A stretch of DNA of 64,000 nucleotides from Saprospiraceae bacterium (lineage in GTDB: Bacteria; Bacteroidota; Bacteroidia; Chitinophagales; Saprospiraceae), in contig JADJVN010000012.1 in NCBI GenBank assembly GCA_016710585.1, positions 1 through 64,000 of the forward strand, given 5' to 3'. A program made the translations under genes and the position numbers. The notes under the pieces were generated by a model. The model was not told the origin of the DNA and ran no database searches. It worked only from the letters and a program-made list of their open reading frames with translations. Below are positions 63,934 through 64,000 of this stretch, one piece after another (the stretch's first letter is position 1; every line of letters begins with the position of its first letter).

Positions 63934-64000
63934 TCAATCGCCATATTTTCTATACCAATTTTCTTTAATCTTCCAATTTTCGTCAGGTCGTTCAGCAACT
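63934..64000 (-). CDS. Partial gene at the window edge (C-terminal end)
   Basis: The minus strand at the edge reads VAERPDENWKIKENWYRKYG, then D and a TGA at 63934-63936, followed at once by junction repeat R. The frame is open to the last base. Only 22 codons are visible, so no family can be given. Its stop abuts the repeat just as other genes in this region do with T or S. Confidence 0.4.
   Translation of the reverse strand, partial: VAERPDENWKIKENWYRKYGD

Noticed and set aside
63734..63937. 67-aa open frame near the right edge
   Set aside because: It also lies within repeat R (copy 3) and has no coding features.

Overview
The window looks like an AT-rich chromosome segment of a Bacteroidota bacterium, probably from the Saprospiria/Chitinophagia side, though rank below phylum is inference. 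The signs are an OMP_b-brl_3-type TonB-receptor-like protein, T9SS sorting tails, a BlaI/M56 pair, a DUF5916 protein, many lipoboxes, and promoter -7 boxes of the TAnnTTTG type. No rRNA, tRNA or CRISPR array was seen.

Layout. 0-4.4 kb: small hypotheticals and a TonB-receptor-like outer-membrane protein carrying an operator that matches the BlaI operators at 46 kb. 4.6-13.1 kb: a minus-strand accessory region. It holds a TraB/GumN-like lipoprotein and a five-gene operon (AlkB, class I SAM protein, long RecQ-like helicase, coiled-coil membrane protein, unknown 368-aa protein) in which the helicase and coiled-coil genes are broken. 13.4-21.4 kb and 27.6-34.6 kb: a two-part exopolysaccharide/O-antigen locus (WecA-type initiator, glycosyltransferases, acetyltransferase, two kinase-like proteins, Wzy/WaaL, Wzx, a Wzc-like protein without a P-loop, Wza, a CheY-like regulator). 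Three identical-class palindromes (TTCCA-N5-TGGAA) sit about 80 nt upstream of three of its transcription units. The two halves are separated by a repeat-rich island (21.5-27.6 kb) with an Rpn-type nuclease, partial duplications, a higBA module with a frameshifted toxin, a T9SS protein, a Cys-rich lipoprotein and a candidate small RNA.

34.8-45 kb: a quinone-oxidoreductase-like gene, then a plus-strand copper/heme locus (ECF sigma factor, anti-sigma-like membrane protein, MbnP-like protein, two MauG/MbnH-like di-heme peroxidases, HMA-MauE protein, multicopper oxidase with a CopB-like barrel). 46-51.4 kb: blaI-blaR1 with two operators laid over a textbook promoter, then a DUF5916 protein. 51.5-57.5 kb: VOC, SRPBCC, YciI and NAD(P)-binding proteins, a DUF2809 protein, an ars operon (arsR, small thioredoxin, frameshifted acr3, arsC) with three operators, and a patatin-like lipase. 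58.3-59.3 kb: a macro-domain and a TerB-like protein. 59.3-64 kb: same-strand unrelated genes (membrane protein, cyclase, HupE/UreJ, YHYH lipoprotein) separated by related non-coding elements that also flank the TraB-like gene at 5-6 kb.

A recurring oddity is genes split by single-base indels, mostly in A/T runs (coiled-coil gene, recQ, higB, HMA-MauE, acr3, hupE; also one glycosyltransferase). Either the assembly has homopolymer errors or many genes are decaying, so split genes are annotated at full length and the lesion is given.
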